From JBJYIN01 sp046237015 (lineage in GTDB: Bacteria > Pseudomonadota > Gammaproteobacteria > Enterobacterales > Enterobacteriaceae), in contig NZ_JBJYIN010000012.1 of assembly GCF_046237015.1 (NCBI RefSeq), positions 1-64,000 on the forward strand: a DNA stretch of 64,000 nt, in the 5' to 3' direction. Position numbers and translations under genes: made by a program. The notes beneath the pieces are model-generated. The model made no database searches and was not told the DNA's origin. It was given only the letters and a program-made list of their open reading frames with translations. Shown piece after piece: positions 55,312-63,559 of the stretch. The stretch's first letter is position 1. Every line of letters begins with the position of its first letter.

Positions 55312-56154
55312 TTACAACTTACGGTAGCCGCGTTTAACAACGCGTTGGTGTACCAATGTAATCAACACCATTAGCGCCACCAGCAACATGCCTAGCGCAC
55401 TTGCCATATTCGGATCCAGGAATAGATCGCCAGCAACCAACGCAGAAATACGAATAGGAATGGCGTTAAAATTACCACCGGTCAGTGCGTAGAGAGTGGC
55501 ATAAGCGCCCAGCGCGTTGGCAAGCAGGATGACAAACGTACCAGCCAGCGCTGGCATCAATACCGGTAAAGCGATATAGCGCCAGTAACGCAGAGTGCCA
55601 GCCCCCAGCAAAGCAGCGGATTCGCGCCAATCTTCGCGCAGGGAGTCAAAAGCAGGATAAAGCAGCATCACACCGAGCGGGATCTGAAAATAGGTATAGA
55701 TCAGTACCAGACCACCTTTCGAATAGATGGAAAAATCGCCCAGCAATCCGGCTTGACGCAATAACAACGTAATACTGCCATTCGCCCCTAGCAAAATGAT
55801 GAAAGCGAAGGCCAGCGGTACTCCGCTAAAATTACTGGTCATATTGGTGAATGACATCATCCAGTCATGCAATTTTCCCTGCCCAAGGCAGTGCAGAGAG
55901 TAACTCCCGATTAACGCGACCAGGAGCCCAAATACGCTGGACCAGAAGGTAATATATAGCGAGAAAGCGATAGCCTGCTGGTAGAACGGCGAAGACACAA
56001 TCTCACGATAGTTATCCCACCCCCACCCCGTCATTTCGCTGTAAAAGCTATGGATCGCCATCCATAACAGAGGTGCGATCTGGAAAGCGAAGAAGACCAC
56101 GACGAACGGTAGCATGACCAACGCCGCCCACGCCTTTTGTGTTTTGCGTTTCAT
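55312..56154 (-). CDS. ABC importer permease 1 (PotB/PhnU-like)
   Basis: A 280-residue permease with six predicted membrane spans. The EAA-like loop is DSLREDWRESAALLGAGTLRYWRYIALP (about 180-205). The ATG at 56154 overlaps the stop of the upstream hydrolase as ATGA, indicating translational coupling. It forms a heterodimer with permease 2 in the inferred importer. Confidence 0.9.
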   Translation of the reverse strand: MKRKTQKAWAALVMLPFVVVFFAFQIAPLLWMAIHSFYSEMTGWGWDNYREIVSSPFYQQAIAFSLYITFWSSVFGLLVALIGSYSLHCLGQGKLHDWMMSFTNMTSNFSGVPLAFAFIILLGANGSITLLLRQAGLLGDFSIYSKGGLVLIYTYFQIPLGVMLLYPAFDSLREDWRESAALLGAGTLRYWRYIALPVLMPALAGTFVILLANALGAYATLYALTGGNFNAIPIRISALVAGDLFLDPNMASALGMLLVALMVLITLVHQRVVKRGYRKL

Positions 56155-56948
56155 GCCAGCAATTCCCGGCACAACGGTTTGTCGTGCTCAACACCCAAAA
56201 TCTCACACACGGTACCACACAGTTCGATCTGTTTCGGAGCGGCTGATGACAGGCTAAAACATGGACCGAAGACGAATAATGGCACCTGACGCTCTTCCTG
56301 TAACGTACCACCGTGGCTGTGATCATCATTCATACCGTGATCCGCCGTTACCAATACCTGCCACCCCTCTGCCAACCATCCGGGGAGATAGCGAGACAAC
56401 AGTCCATCGGCGGCGCGAGCGCTGTTGCGGTATTCACGTGATGACAGCCCCCAACGATGTCCGGCATCATCAATATTCATCGGATGTATCAACAGAAAAT
56501 CCGGGTCATAACGTAATCGCAGGCTTTCGGCATCTTCAAACAGATGAGAGTCTGGATAATGATCGGCATGGTAAAAATGACCGTATTGGATAGGTAATTC
56601 CGGTGCCAATGTATGACGATCGCGCACCGGATCGAACGGTGCGCCATTATACAGTTCAGACACCCAATGATAGGCTGCCGCCGCGGTACGCAGACCCGCT
56701 GATCTGGCGTAATGAAAGATGCTGCGCTGATTGGATAACCGACAAACGTCGTTGTGTACTACGCCGCTACGCACCGGTGGTACACCCGTGAGAATGCATT
56801 CGTACAGAGGACGGGATAGCGAAGGCAACTCACATTCCAGTTGATATAGCCTACCCGTTCCTGCGGCACACTCAGCCAGCAGATATCCCATCGCCACTTC
56901 AGCGACCGGATAACTCAACCCATCCAGCACGACCAGCATCGTTTTCAT
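56151..56948 (-). CDS. Alkaline-phosphatase-superfamily phosphodiesterase/phosphonatase-like hydrolase
   Basis: A 265-residue metal-dependent hydrolase of the NPP/phosphonoacetate-hydrolase-like branch of the alkaline phosphatase superfamily. Metal and catalytic residues visible are Asp9 (VVLDGLS), a candidate nucleophile Ser45 (LPSLSRP), Asp160 and His164 (DDAGHRWG), Asp203-His204 (TADHGM) and His212 (DHSHGG). There is no signal peptide or membrane segment, so it should act in the cytosol. GGGAGG lies 4 bases before the ATG at 56948. It sits between the binding-protein gene (13-base gap) and the permeases, which suggests it acts on the imported compound. Phosphonoacetate hydrolase activity, phosphodiesterase activity and others remain possible. 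Confidence 0.85.
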   Translation of the reverse strand: MKTMLVVLDGLSYPVAEVAMGYLLAECAAGTGRLYQLECELPSLSRPLYECILTGVPPVRSGVVHNDVCRLSNQRSIFHYARSAGLRTAAAAYHWVSELYNGAPFDPVRDRHTLAPELPIQYGHFYHADHYPDSHLFEDAESLRLRYDPDFLLIHPMNIDDAGHRWGLSSREYRNSARAADGLLSRYLPGWLAEGWQVLVTADHGMNDDHSHGGTLQEERQVPLFVFGPCFSLSSAAPKQIELCGTVCEILGVEHDKPLCRELLA

Positions 56949-56961
56949 TTCGCCTCCCACA

Positions 56962-58023
56962 TTACTGTTTCATCGCCAAAATGACGTTTTCCTGCCACAG
57001 ACGTGGAAGTTGTTTGGCACTTTGCTCCCAGGCTGCCGGGTCGGCGATCGGATGCGCGTTTTTATACTGTTCGATCGGCAACAGTTTAGTTTTCACATCT
57101 TCCGGCAAAGTCAGATGCTCAACACGAATCGGACGGGCATAACCGCGCGCCAGATTGAGCTGGCCTGCATCAGAAAAGATGTATTCTCGCGCCAGTTTGG
57201 CGGCATTCGGGTTTTTGGCATATTTATTGATAATCGTGGTGTAACCGGAGGTAATCGAGCCGTCAGAAGGGATCAATACTTCAAAACGTTTCGGGTCGAT
57301 CTGATCGCGATAATTAAGACCGTTAAAGTCCCAGATGATACCGACTTCAATTTCACCTTTCTCAAGATTGGCAATTGTCGGGTTGTTCAGCCCTAAACGA
57401 CCCGCTTCTGCCAACTTACGGAAGAATGCCAGTCCCGGCTTAAGATCTTTTTCATTCCCCCCCAAAGCATACGTGGCAGCCAGTACACCGTTTACCGCTT
57501 GCGCAGCGGTACCCACATCACCGACATTCACTCGGTAATCACCCTTGAGCAAATCTGCCCAACTGTGCGGCACATTCTTGACCACATCTTTGTTGACGAT
57601 AAAGGCGATGGTGCCGGTATAGGCCAGAGCCCAATGACCATCTTTATCTTTAGCCCAGTCAGGCACTTGCTGCCAGGTCGTTGGCTTATACGGCTGGGTG
57701 ACGCCCTGCTCTACCGCTATCGGCCCAAACGATGCGCCTACATCACCAATATCTGCGCTGGCGTTATTTTTTTCTGCTTTGAACTTAGCAATTTCCTGCG
57801 CCGAGCTCATATCCGTATCGCTGTGCTTCAGACCATACTTCTCAGACAGATCTTGCCAGGTTCCCTTCCAGTTTGCCCAGGAGTCCGGCATTCCGACACT
57901 GTTGACCTGTCCTTCTTTCTGAGCAGCCTGTTGTAATGCGGCTAAATCGGCGTTATCAGCCAGTGCATGCTGGCTAGCCAGCGCTAATGCACTTGCCAAA
58001 ACAGATACAAACAATCGTTTCAT
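56962..58023 (-). CDS. ABC importer periplasmic binding protein (family 1 type)
   Basis: A 353-residue periplasmic solute-binding protein with a signal peptide (MKRLFVSVLASALALASQHALA, cleaved near residue 22). The two-lobed fold resembles PotD/iron/aminoethylphosphonate-type binding proteins: NSVGMPDSWANWKGTW, IGDVGASFGP and the hinge-region SITSGYTTIINKYAKNPNAA. It does not resemble Salmonella PhnS closely as I recall it. It is the first gene of the operon, preceded by a PhoB-like box and a HutC-type operator. Confidence 0.9.
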   Translation of the reverse strand: MKRLFVSVLASALALASQHALADNADLAALQQAAQKEGQVNSVGMPDSWANWKGTWQDLSEKYGLKHSDTDMSSAQEIAKFKAEKNNASADIGDVGASFGPIAVEQGVTQPYKPTTWQQVPDWAKDKDGHWALAYTGTIAFIVNKDVVKNVPHSWADLLKGDYRVNVGDVGTAAQAVNGVLAATYALGGNEKDLKPGLAFFRKLAEAGRLGLNNPTIANLEKGEIEVGIIWDFNGLNYRDQIDPKRFEVLIPSDGSITSGYTTIINKYAKNPNAAKLAREYIFSDAGQLNLARGYARPIRVEHLTLPEDVKTKLLPIEQYKNAHPIADPAAWEQSAKQLPRLWQENVILAMKQ

Positions 58024-58060
58024 AATATGTAATGCTCCGATTAATGGGAGGAATAGGATT

Positions 58061-58075
58061 ACTGGTCTAGTCCAG
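58061..58075. promoter_or_regulatory. HutC/GntR-type operator
   Basis: ACTGGTCTAGTCCAG is a near-perfect palindrome differing at one position from the TGGTCTAGACCA core known for HutC-subfamily regulators such as NagR/DasR. It lies about 38 bases before the binding-protein start codon and just downstream of the expected transcription start, where binding would block transcription. The adjacent GntR/UTRA gene is the obvious ligand-responsive repressor. Confidence 0.7.
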
Positions 58076-58087
58076 CAACACATCGCC

Positions 58088-58121
58088 AATTTACCGAAGA
58101 CCTATGACTGTTTTATGACGG
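58088..58121 (-). promoter_or_regulatory. PhoB box and -10 of the transport operon
   Basis: On the minus strand CCGTCATAAAACAGTCAT (plus 58104-58121) matches the PhoB consensus CTGTCATAAAACTGTCAT at 16 of 18 positions. After 10 bases a -10 hexamer TAAATT (plus 58088-58093) follows, the spacing seen at PhoB-activated promoters. It points toward the six-gene operon and indicates induction by phosphate starvation. Confidence 0.75.
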
Positions 58122-58188
58122 TATCCTCCGCCTGTTTTTTTTGTTAGGTTCTGTAGCCAATCCACTCGCTAGTGCATATTCACTCAAC

Positions 58189-59004
58189 ATGACGAGAAAA
58201 ATGGCAGAAAAAGGATGTTCAGAAAACGACACCGATAACAGCAGCAAAATTGCACGTAGAACGGCTGTGGTGCATAAAACGGCAACATCGCGAGGAACCA
58301 CTGTCACCGCGATTAGCCAGGCTATCGCTGGTTGGTTAGAACAAGGGACGCTAGGACATAACGATCGCTTGCCAGCAGAGCGCATTCTCAGCGCACGCTT
58401 CGCCACAACACGCATTACGCTACGTGAAGCGCTAGGGCAATTGGAGTCTCAGGGCAAAATCTATCGGGAGGAGCGTCGAGGCTGGTTTGTCAGCCCCCCA
58501 CGCCTAAATTATAATCCGCTCAAACGCAGTCACTTCCACGCGATGGCTCACGAGCAAGGTCGTCGGCCCACCACTCAGGTATTGGAAGCCAGTGAAATCG
58601 GCACACCACTCAACATTGGGCAACACCTTGGGCTGGAATCAAACACCCGCGTTTACTGCATTCGACGGGTCAGGCGCATCGATGGTCGGGCGGTGCTGTA
58701 TGTCGAGCATTACCTGAATCCTGCGTATTTCCCTGGCATATTGCAGGAAGATCTTACGCAGTCATTAACCGAGCTCTACCTTCGGCGTTATGACATTCGC
58801 TACGGCAAAGTCTGGTTCGGCATGCTGCCTACCACCTTTCCAGCCCTTGCGGCACAGGCGCTAAAAACCAGCGAAAATAATCCGGCGCTATTCATTACTC
58901 GTATCAATCGCGATCAGCATAACCGCATTATCGACTGTGATTTTGAATACTGGCGCTACGATACTCTACATATCAACGTAGAGGTGCCACAAACAGCCCA
59001 ATGA
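58189..59004 (+). CDS. GntR/HutC-family regulator (UTRA domain)
   Basis: A 271-residue regulator divergent from the transport operon. An N-terminal winged helix (about 35-105, with RLPAERILSARFATTRITLREALGQLESQG) is followed by a UTRA ligand-binding domain (about 115-265, including VYCIRRVRRIDGRAVLYVEHYL). Similar regulators control phosphonate and sugar-amine genes (PhnR, PhnF, NagR). The start is uncertain: ATG at 58189 or at 58201. It probably binds the ACTGGTCTAGTCCAG operator in response to the imported compound. Confidence 0.85.
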   Translation: MTRKMAEKGCSENDTDNSSKIARRTAVVHKTATSRGTTVTAISQAIAGWLEQGTLGHNDRLPAERILSARFATTRITLREALGQLESQGKIYREERRGWFVSPPRLNYNPLKRSHFHAMAHEQGRRPTTQVLEASEIGTPLNIGQHLGLESNTRVYCIRRVRRIDGRAVLYVEHYLNPAYFPGILQEDLTQSLTELYLRRYDIRYGKVWFGMLPTTFPALAAQALKTSENNPALFITRINRDQHNRIIDCDFEYWRYDTLHINVEVPQTAQ

Positions 59005-59052
59005 ACCAATACATCAAGAAAGAGAGGGGCGTATAGCATACCTCTCAATCAC

Positions 59053-60153
59053 CTAACGCTCGTCGCGTCGCCCCGGCACCGCGGCCCAAAAGCGCCGTGC
59101 GTGGACAGTGACTTCTTCACGATCGTGGTACAGCTGTTTAGCATGAACTTCCGCATTAATACCATTTTCAGCCAGACGAGCATTAAGTAACGCCAAATTC
59201 TGCGACACTTCCTCATAACGCTTTTTCATGGGTAATTTCAGATTAAAGATGGCTTCACGACACCAGCCTTTGACCAGCCAGTCGGCAATCAGACTGGTTA
59301 CTTTGGCCGGTTTTTCCACCATGTCACAAACCAGCCAGTAAACGTTATTACGCGGTGGTTCAAAACGGAAACCATCGGCCTGATGATGCATAACCTGTCC
59401 GGTATCCATCAAACTGGGTGCCATCGGGCCGTTATCCACGGCATGAACCATCATGCTGCGTTTCACCAGTTGATAAGTCCATCCACCGGGACAAGCCCCG
59501 AGATCAACCGCATACATGCCACTGCCTAATCGTTCATCCCATTCATCAGCAGGAATGAAAACGTGAAACGCTTCCTCCAACTTTAAGGTAGAACGACTCG
59601 GGGCATCTGATGGAAACTTCAGACGTGGAATACCCATATAGAACGGCGAATGGTTGAAGCTGTAGGAATACCCAACATAACAACAACCCGGCGCAATAAA
59701 TAGCACATGAACCACTGGCCGATCTGCCTTCTCATGTCCCAGCAGGATATGATTTTCACGCAATGCCGCACGCAAAGGCACGGTAAACTTGCGACAGAAT
59801 TTCATCAGCTCTTTGCTTTCATTGGTGTCGGGGACTTCAACACGTAGCTCACCCGCTCGCTCGACCGCCCCCGTCAACATGCCAACAATCGGGGTAATAC
59901 GGTCTTCCGGCGGCAGATCGCGTAATAACTCACCGCAGACAAACATCTGACGGGCAAAAATCAGCTCATGAAACGGCAATTCCTTTATCAGTCGATCCGC
60001 ATCCTCATGCTGGTAACATTCAAAAATCACATAGCCGCTATTCTCTTTAACCCTGGCAAAGCCATAGGCATTGTGATGCGTTGCCTTATCCGTTATCTCT
60101 GCCGCACACTCTTTTTCAAATCCCGGACGACAGTACAAAATAACTTTATTCAT
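59053..60153 (-). CDS. rlmM: 23S rRNA 2'-O-ribose C2498 methyltransferase
   Basis: A 366-residue SAM-dependent methyltransferase (YgdE). An N-terminal THUMP-like domain precedes a Rossmann core with DLGACPGGWTYQL (about 220-232) and the catalytic-region Asp of WLVCDMVEKP. Its start overlaps the end of ygdD by 8 bases. Confidence 0.95.
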   Translation of the reverse strand: MNKVILYCRPGFEKECAAEITDKATHHNAYGFARVKENSGYVIFECYQHEDADRLIKELPFHELIFARQMFVCGELLRDLPPEDRITPIVGMLTGAVERAGELRVEVPDTNESKELMKFCRKFTVPLRAALRENHILLGHEKADRPVVHVLFIAPGCCYVGYSYSFNHSPFYMGIPRLKFPSDAPSRSTLKLEEAFHVFIPADEWDERLGSGMYAVDLGACPGGWTYQLVKRSMMVHAVDNGPMAPSLMDTGQVMHHQADGFRFEPPRNNVYWLVCDMVEKPAKVTSLIADWLVKGWCREAIFNLKLPMKKRYEEVSQNLALLNARLAENGINAEVHAKQLYHDREEVTVHARRFWAAVPGRRDER

Positions 60154-60541
60154 GGCGTTCAGCCTTTCTCTTCAGACGCAATGCGCCAACTAACATTAAC
60201 AGCCAACCCACCAGAAAACAGAAGCCGCCAATTGGCGTGATGTAAACCCAAAGTTTCAGGTGTGACAGCGCCAGACAATACAAACTTCCGCTGAACAACA
60301 CGGTTCCCAACGCCAGAAAAACGCTACTCCAGTAAAACCAGAGATTGGTACGCTGATACATGGCGATAGACAGCGCCAGAATCGCCAATGTATGAAATGC
60401 CTGATACTCTAACCCGGTATGTAACCAGGCAAGTTCGGTCGCTCCCAGCGTTTTACTTAAGACATGGCTCCCAAAAGCGCCCAGTGCGACAAAAACAAAG
60501 CCGCTGACGGCAGAAAACACCAGCATGAAACGACTATTCAT
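60146..60541 (-). CDS. ygdD: DUF423 membrane protein YgdD
   Basis: A 131-residue protein with four predicted membrane helices and the conserved FVALGAFGSHVLSKTLGA, GLEYQAFHTLA and SGSLYCLALSHL. Function unknown. The ATG at 60541 fits the E. coli length (131) and N-terminus MNSRFMLVFSA. It is between gcvA and rlmM, the conserved order. Confidence 0.93.
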   Translation of the reverse strand: MNSRFMLVFSAVSGFVFVALGAFGSHVLSKTLGATELAWLHTGLEYQAFHTLAILALSIAMYQRTNLWFYWSSVFLALGTVLFSGSLYCLALSHLKLWVYITPIGGFCFLVGWLLMLVGALRLKRKAERHE

Positions 60542-60588
60542 CGTTATTATCCAATTGAATCGGTTATGAATCTGAGACACATTTCGCC

Positions 60589-61512
60589 TCAGTGCGTACT
60601 GTTGTCATAGCGGAAACGGAATTTTTCCTGCTCGCTGGCCGTTCGCGACAGGATCCAGTGCCGAAAGGCGGCTATTTTACCCAGTTCCGCTTGGCTGTCA
60701 TGACATACCAGATAAAAAGCATTTTTACTGACTAAAACATCGTTAAACGGGCAGACCAAACGACCCGCTTCCAGCTCGGTTTGCGCCATCACATTGTTTG
60801 CCAACGCGACCCCTTGCCCGTGAATAGCCGCCTGTAACACCATCGCGCTATGACTGAAAATCGGCCCCTGCTGCACATTAATCTGTATCCCCAACTGACG
60901 CGTATAGGCTAACCAGTCGCGGCGCGAGGCATCATGTAACAACGTATGAGCCACCAGATCACCTGGTGTTTTCAGTGGATGATCGCCAGTCAACAACAGG
61001 GGCGAGCAAACGGGTAAGAGATATTCAGCATACAATTTCTCTACCCGTAACCCAGGCCAATTGCCACGACCATAGAAAATGGCAACATCAACATCGTCCG
61101 ACAACCGATCTTCATCCCGATCAACAGCCTGAATTCGTACATCAATACCGGGATAGTCTGAGTTAAAGCTCGATAATCGTGGCACCAGCCAATGAATGGC
61201 AAAACTCGGAGGCAAACTGACCGTCAACGCGCCTTTCGCACTGCGCGATTGCAGCTTCCGTGTCGCTTCATTAAGTGATGAGAAGATTTCTTTTATATCA
61301 AGATAATAACTTTGGCCTTCTTCTGTCAGAAGCAGAGAACGATTACGGCGACGAAATAATTTAAGCCCCAGAAAATCCTCCAGAGATTTTATCTGGTGGC
61401 TCACCGCAGCCTGAGTCACGAACAATTCTTCCGCCGCTCGGGTAAAGCTTAGATAACGAGCAGCGGTATCAAATACACGCAAAGCATTAAGTGGTGGCAG
61501 ACGTTTTGACAT
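60589..61512 (-). CDS. gcvA: Glycine cleavage system transcriptional regulator GcvA
   Basis: A 307-residue LysR-family regulator that activates gcvTHP when glycine is plentiful and represses it otherwise, and also activates gcvB. The N-terminal winged HTH is RYLSFTRAAEELFVTQAAVSHQIKSLE (about 16-42); the effector domain follows. The ATG at 61512 gives MSKRLPPLNALRVFD. It is divergent from gcvB as in E. coli. Confidence 0.96.
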   Translation of the reverse strand: MSKRLPPLNALRVFDTAARYLSFTRAAEELFVTQAAVSHQIKSLEDFLGLKLFRRRNRSLLLTEEGQSYYLDIKEIFSSLNEATRKLQSRSAKGALTVSLPPSFAIHWLVPRLSSFNSDYPGIDVRIQAVDRDEDRLSDDVDVAIFYGRGNWPGLRVEKLYAEYLLPVCSPLLLTGDHPLKTPGDLVAHTLLHDASRRDWLAYTRQLGIQINVQQGPIFSHSAMVLQAAIHGQGVALANNVMAQTELEAGRLVCPFNDVLVSKNAFYLVCHDSQAELGKIAAFRHWILSRTASEQEKFRFRYDNSTH

Positions 61513-61567
61513 GAATAAAATTCTTTTATTGATCGATGAGTAACGCCGTCGATATCTGCATTTATCA

Positions 61568-61585
61568 ATACCCGTCATGCTTCAA
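61568..61585. repeat. Solitary end of the ATACCC repeat family
   Basis: ATACCCGTCATGCTTCAA is nearly the same as the right end of the 52640-52838 element (TATACCCGTCATACTTCAAG, read on the other strand). No opposite end is found nearby, so it is a relic or a solo end in the gcvA upstream region. Confidence 0.5.
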
Positions 61586-61684
61586 ATCACAGGATAAAAT
61601 ATCGCCATTTTGAACGATTTGCACACGGCCTGAAGCATCGCAGTGGTATTAGTTTTTATAATCCGAGGCATTATAAATTGTCCG

Positions 61685-61713
61685 TTGAGGATCTACCAGC
61701 AAATACCTATATT
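61685..61713 (+). promoter_or_regulatory. gcvB promoter
   Basis: TTGAGG (61685-61690), a 17-bp spacer and TATATT (61708-61713) lie six bases before the conserved first base of GcvB, a clear sigma-70 promoter. Confidence 0.85.
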
Positions 61714-61719
61714 AAGCCA

Positions 61720-61915
61720 ACTTCCTGAGCCGGAACGAAAAGTGCGGAGGGTTAACCTGAGGTGCTTTTGGCTTGTGGTTGTGATGTTGTGTTTGCTATT
61801 TATTGTCTGCCTTTTCAGACACGGTAGCGAGTCTACCTAAATTCACTTCCTGAACATTTACCCTGTCTGTCCATAGTGATTTCATATGTAGCACCGCAAT
61901 TGCGGTGCTTTTTTT
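61720..61915 (+). ncRNA. gcvB: GcvB small RNA
   Basis: A Hfq-dependent sRNA that represses many amino-acid and peptide transporters. It begins ACTTCCTGAGCCGGAACG, exactly as E. coli GcvB. The G/U-rich target-binding region GGTTGTGATGTTGTGTTTGC is retained, as are the 3' ACATTTACCCTGTCTGTCC block and the final terminator GCACCGCAATTGCGGTGC followed by seven T. The central segment differs from E. coli. A 65-codon frame through it is not a gene. Confidence 0.97.
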
Positions 61916-61931
61916 ATCACAGTAATAATCA

Positions 61932-62153
61932 TTACTTCGCTTCAACCATTTCCTTCACATTATCACGGTTGATTTGCTGCTGGTGACCATACGCATCGGT
62001 ATAGCTGATCATGCCAGTTTCGTCATCCACCTTGGGTTTACCTTCTGCGATAATCGAGCGCCCATCATTGGTATGCATGACGTAGTTACTTGAACAGGCA
62101 GTCAGAGAAAAAGCCATGATAATGGCGGCAAAAATAGAGATTTTATTCTTCAT
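61932..62153 (-). CDS. ygdI: YgdI/YgdR family lipoprotein
   Basis: A 73-residue small lipoprotein. The signal peptide ends at a lipobox LTAC (Cys20), followed by SSNYVMHTNDG and GMISYTDAYGHQQQINRDNVKEM, the SH3-like YgdI core. Function unknown. It lies between gcvB and csdA as in E. coli, convergent with the gcvB terminator. Confidence 0.92.
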   Translation of the reverse strand: MKNKISIFAAIIMAFSLTACSSNYVMHTNDGRSIIAEGKPKVDDETGMISYTDAYGHQQQINRDNVKEMVEAK

Positions 62154-62338
62154 AGTTAACTCCAGGTGAATTAAAATGTCTTTTGATTGACCTTATACAT
62201 CAGGAAATCCTGAAACTTAACAGTTTAAAGCGTAGCAAGGTTCCTGTTTTTTTCCATTAAAGTGGCATTAGGCATCGTCCTAAACTTGTTTCCCCCGACA
62301 AAATGAGACAGGATCTGACACCTCAAAAGAGGATGATC

Positions 62339-63547
62339 ATGACACCGTTTAACGCCACATCGTTTCGCCAACAATTCCCCGCACTGAAACATGCCACGGC
62401 CTATTTGGACAGTGCAGCCACGGCCTTAAAACCTCAGTGCGTCATTGATGCCGTACAACAGTTTTATCGTACGGGAAATGGCACGGTTCATCGCAGCCAG
62501 CATCAGGCAGCACAAGCTCTGACACAACAATTTGAACATGCTCGGGAACAGGTTGCCGCCCTGCTGAATACCGACGATCCCCGTGCGATTGTCTGGACAA
62601 AAGGCGCGACGGAAGCGATAAATCTGGTAGCCCAAAGCTATGCCCGTCCTCGTCTGCAACCGGGCGACGAAATTATTGTCAGCGAAACAGAACATCACGC
62701 GAATTTAATCCCCTGGCTGATGGTGGCAAAACAAACTGGCGCTCGCGTGATAAAACTCCCGATAGGCACAGATTGGCTACCTGATATTGAACAGCTTGCC
62801 AGTCTGTTAACGGCCAAAACCCGCGTGTTAGCGCTGAGCCACATGTCAAACGTGACGGGGGGACGACCTAATTTGGCAAAGGCGATCCAACTGGCTCATC
62901 AATACGGTGCCATCGTCGTCGTAGACGGAGCACAGGGAATGGTGCACTGTCCTCCTGACGTTCGCGCTTTGGATATCGATTTTTACGCGTTCTCAGGACA
63001 TAAATTGTATGCGCCAACGGGGTTAGGCGTGCTATACGGCAAAATTGCCCTGCTGGAGCAAATGGAGCCTTGGCACGGCGGCGGCAAGATGATGACTCAA
63101 GTCTCTTTTGACGGTTTCACACCGCAGTCCATTCCTCATCGTTTTGAAGCAGGCACGCCGCATATCGCCGGTGTACTAGGCCTCTCGGCGGCAATTGACT
63201 GGTTATCCCGATTGGATTGGCAAGGCGCTGAACGGCATAGCCAGAATCTGGCGGCTCAGGCAGAAATGCAGTTTGCTCAACAGTTCCCTGGTTTTCGTAG
63301 CTTTCGCTGCACTGACGCCAGCATTCTGTCATTTGAGTTTGTAGGCGTTCATCACAGCGATTTGGTCACACTGCTAGCGGAGAGTGGTATTGCGCTACGA
63401 GCAGGCCATCACTGCGCCCAGCCATTGATGGAAGCATTAGGCGTCAGTGGAACGTTGCGCGCCTCTTTTGCGCCTTATAACAACGAGCAGGATGTCACGT
63501 CGCTCATCACAGCAACCAGACTCGCTCTTGAACTTCTTGCGGATTAA
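62339..63547 (+). CDS. csdA: Cysteine desulfurase CsdA
   Basis: A 402-residue PLP enzyme that removes sulfur from cysteine and passes it to CsdE. The PLP lysine lies in FSGHKLYAPTG (about 225) and the persulfide cysteine in RAGHHCAQPLM (about 358). The ATG at 62339 has GAGGA upstream and gives MTPFNATSFRQQFP; upstream in-frame Mets are less likely. It precedes csdE by 12 bases. Confidence 0.96.
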   Translation: MTPFNATSFRQQFPALKHATAYLDSAATALKPQCVIDAVQQFYRTGNGTVHRSQHQAAQALTQQFEHAREQVAALLNTDDPRAIVWTKGATEAINLVAQSYARPRLQPGDEIIVSETEHHANLIPWLMVAKQTGARVIKLPIGTDWLPDIEQLASLLTAKTRVLALSHMSNVTGGRPNLAKAIQLAHQYGAIVVVDGAQGMVHCPPDVRALDIDFYAFSGHKLYAPTGLGVLYGKIALLEQMEPWHGGGKMMTQVSFDGFTPQSIPHRFEAGTPHIAGVLGLSAAIDWLSRLDWQGAERHSQNLAAQAEMQFAQQFPGFRSFRCTDASILSFEFVGVHHSDLVTLLAESGIALRAGHHCAQPLMEALGVSGTLRASFAPYNNEQDVTSLITATRLALELLAD

Positions 63548-63559
63548 CGGATACACATC

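Noticed and set aside
58113..58415. A 100-codon minus-strand frame over the regulator start and PhoB region
   Set aside because: Antisense to a clear GntR HTH-encoding gene and arises by chance.
61643..61840. A 65-codon frame through gcvB
   Set aside because: The sequence is the conserved GcvB RNA; no start signal and the peptide is not conserved.
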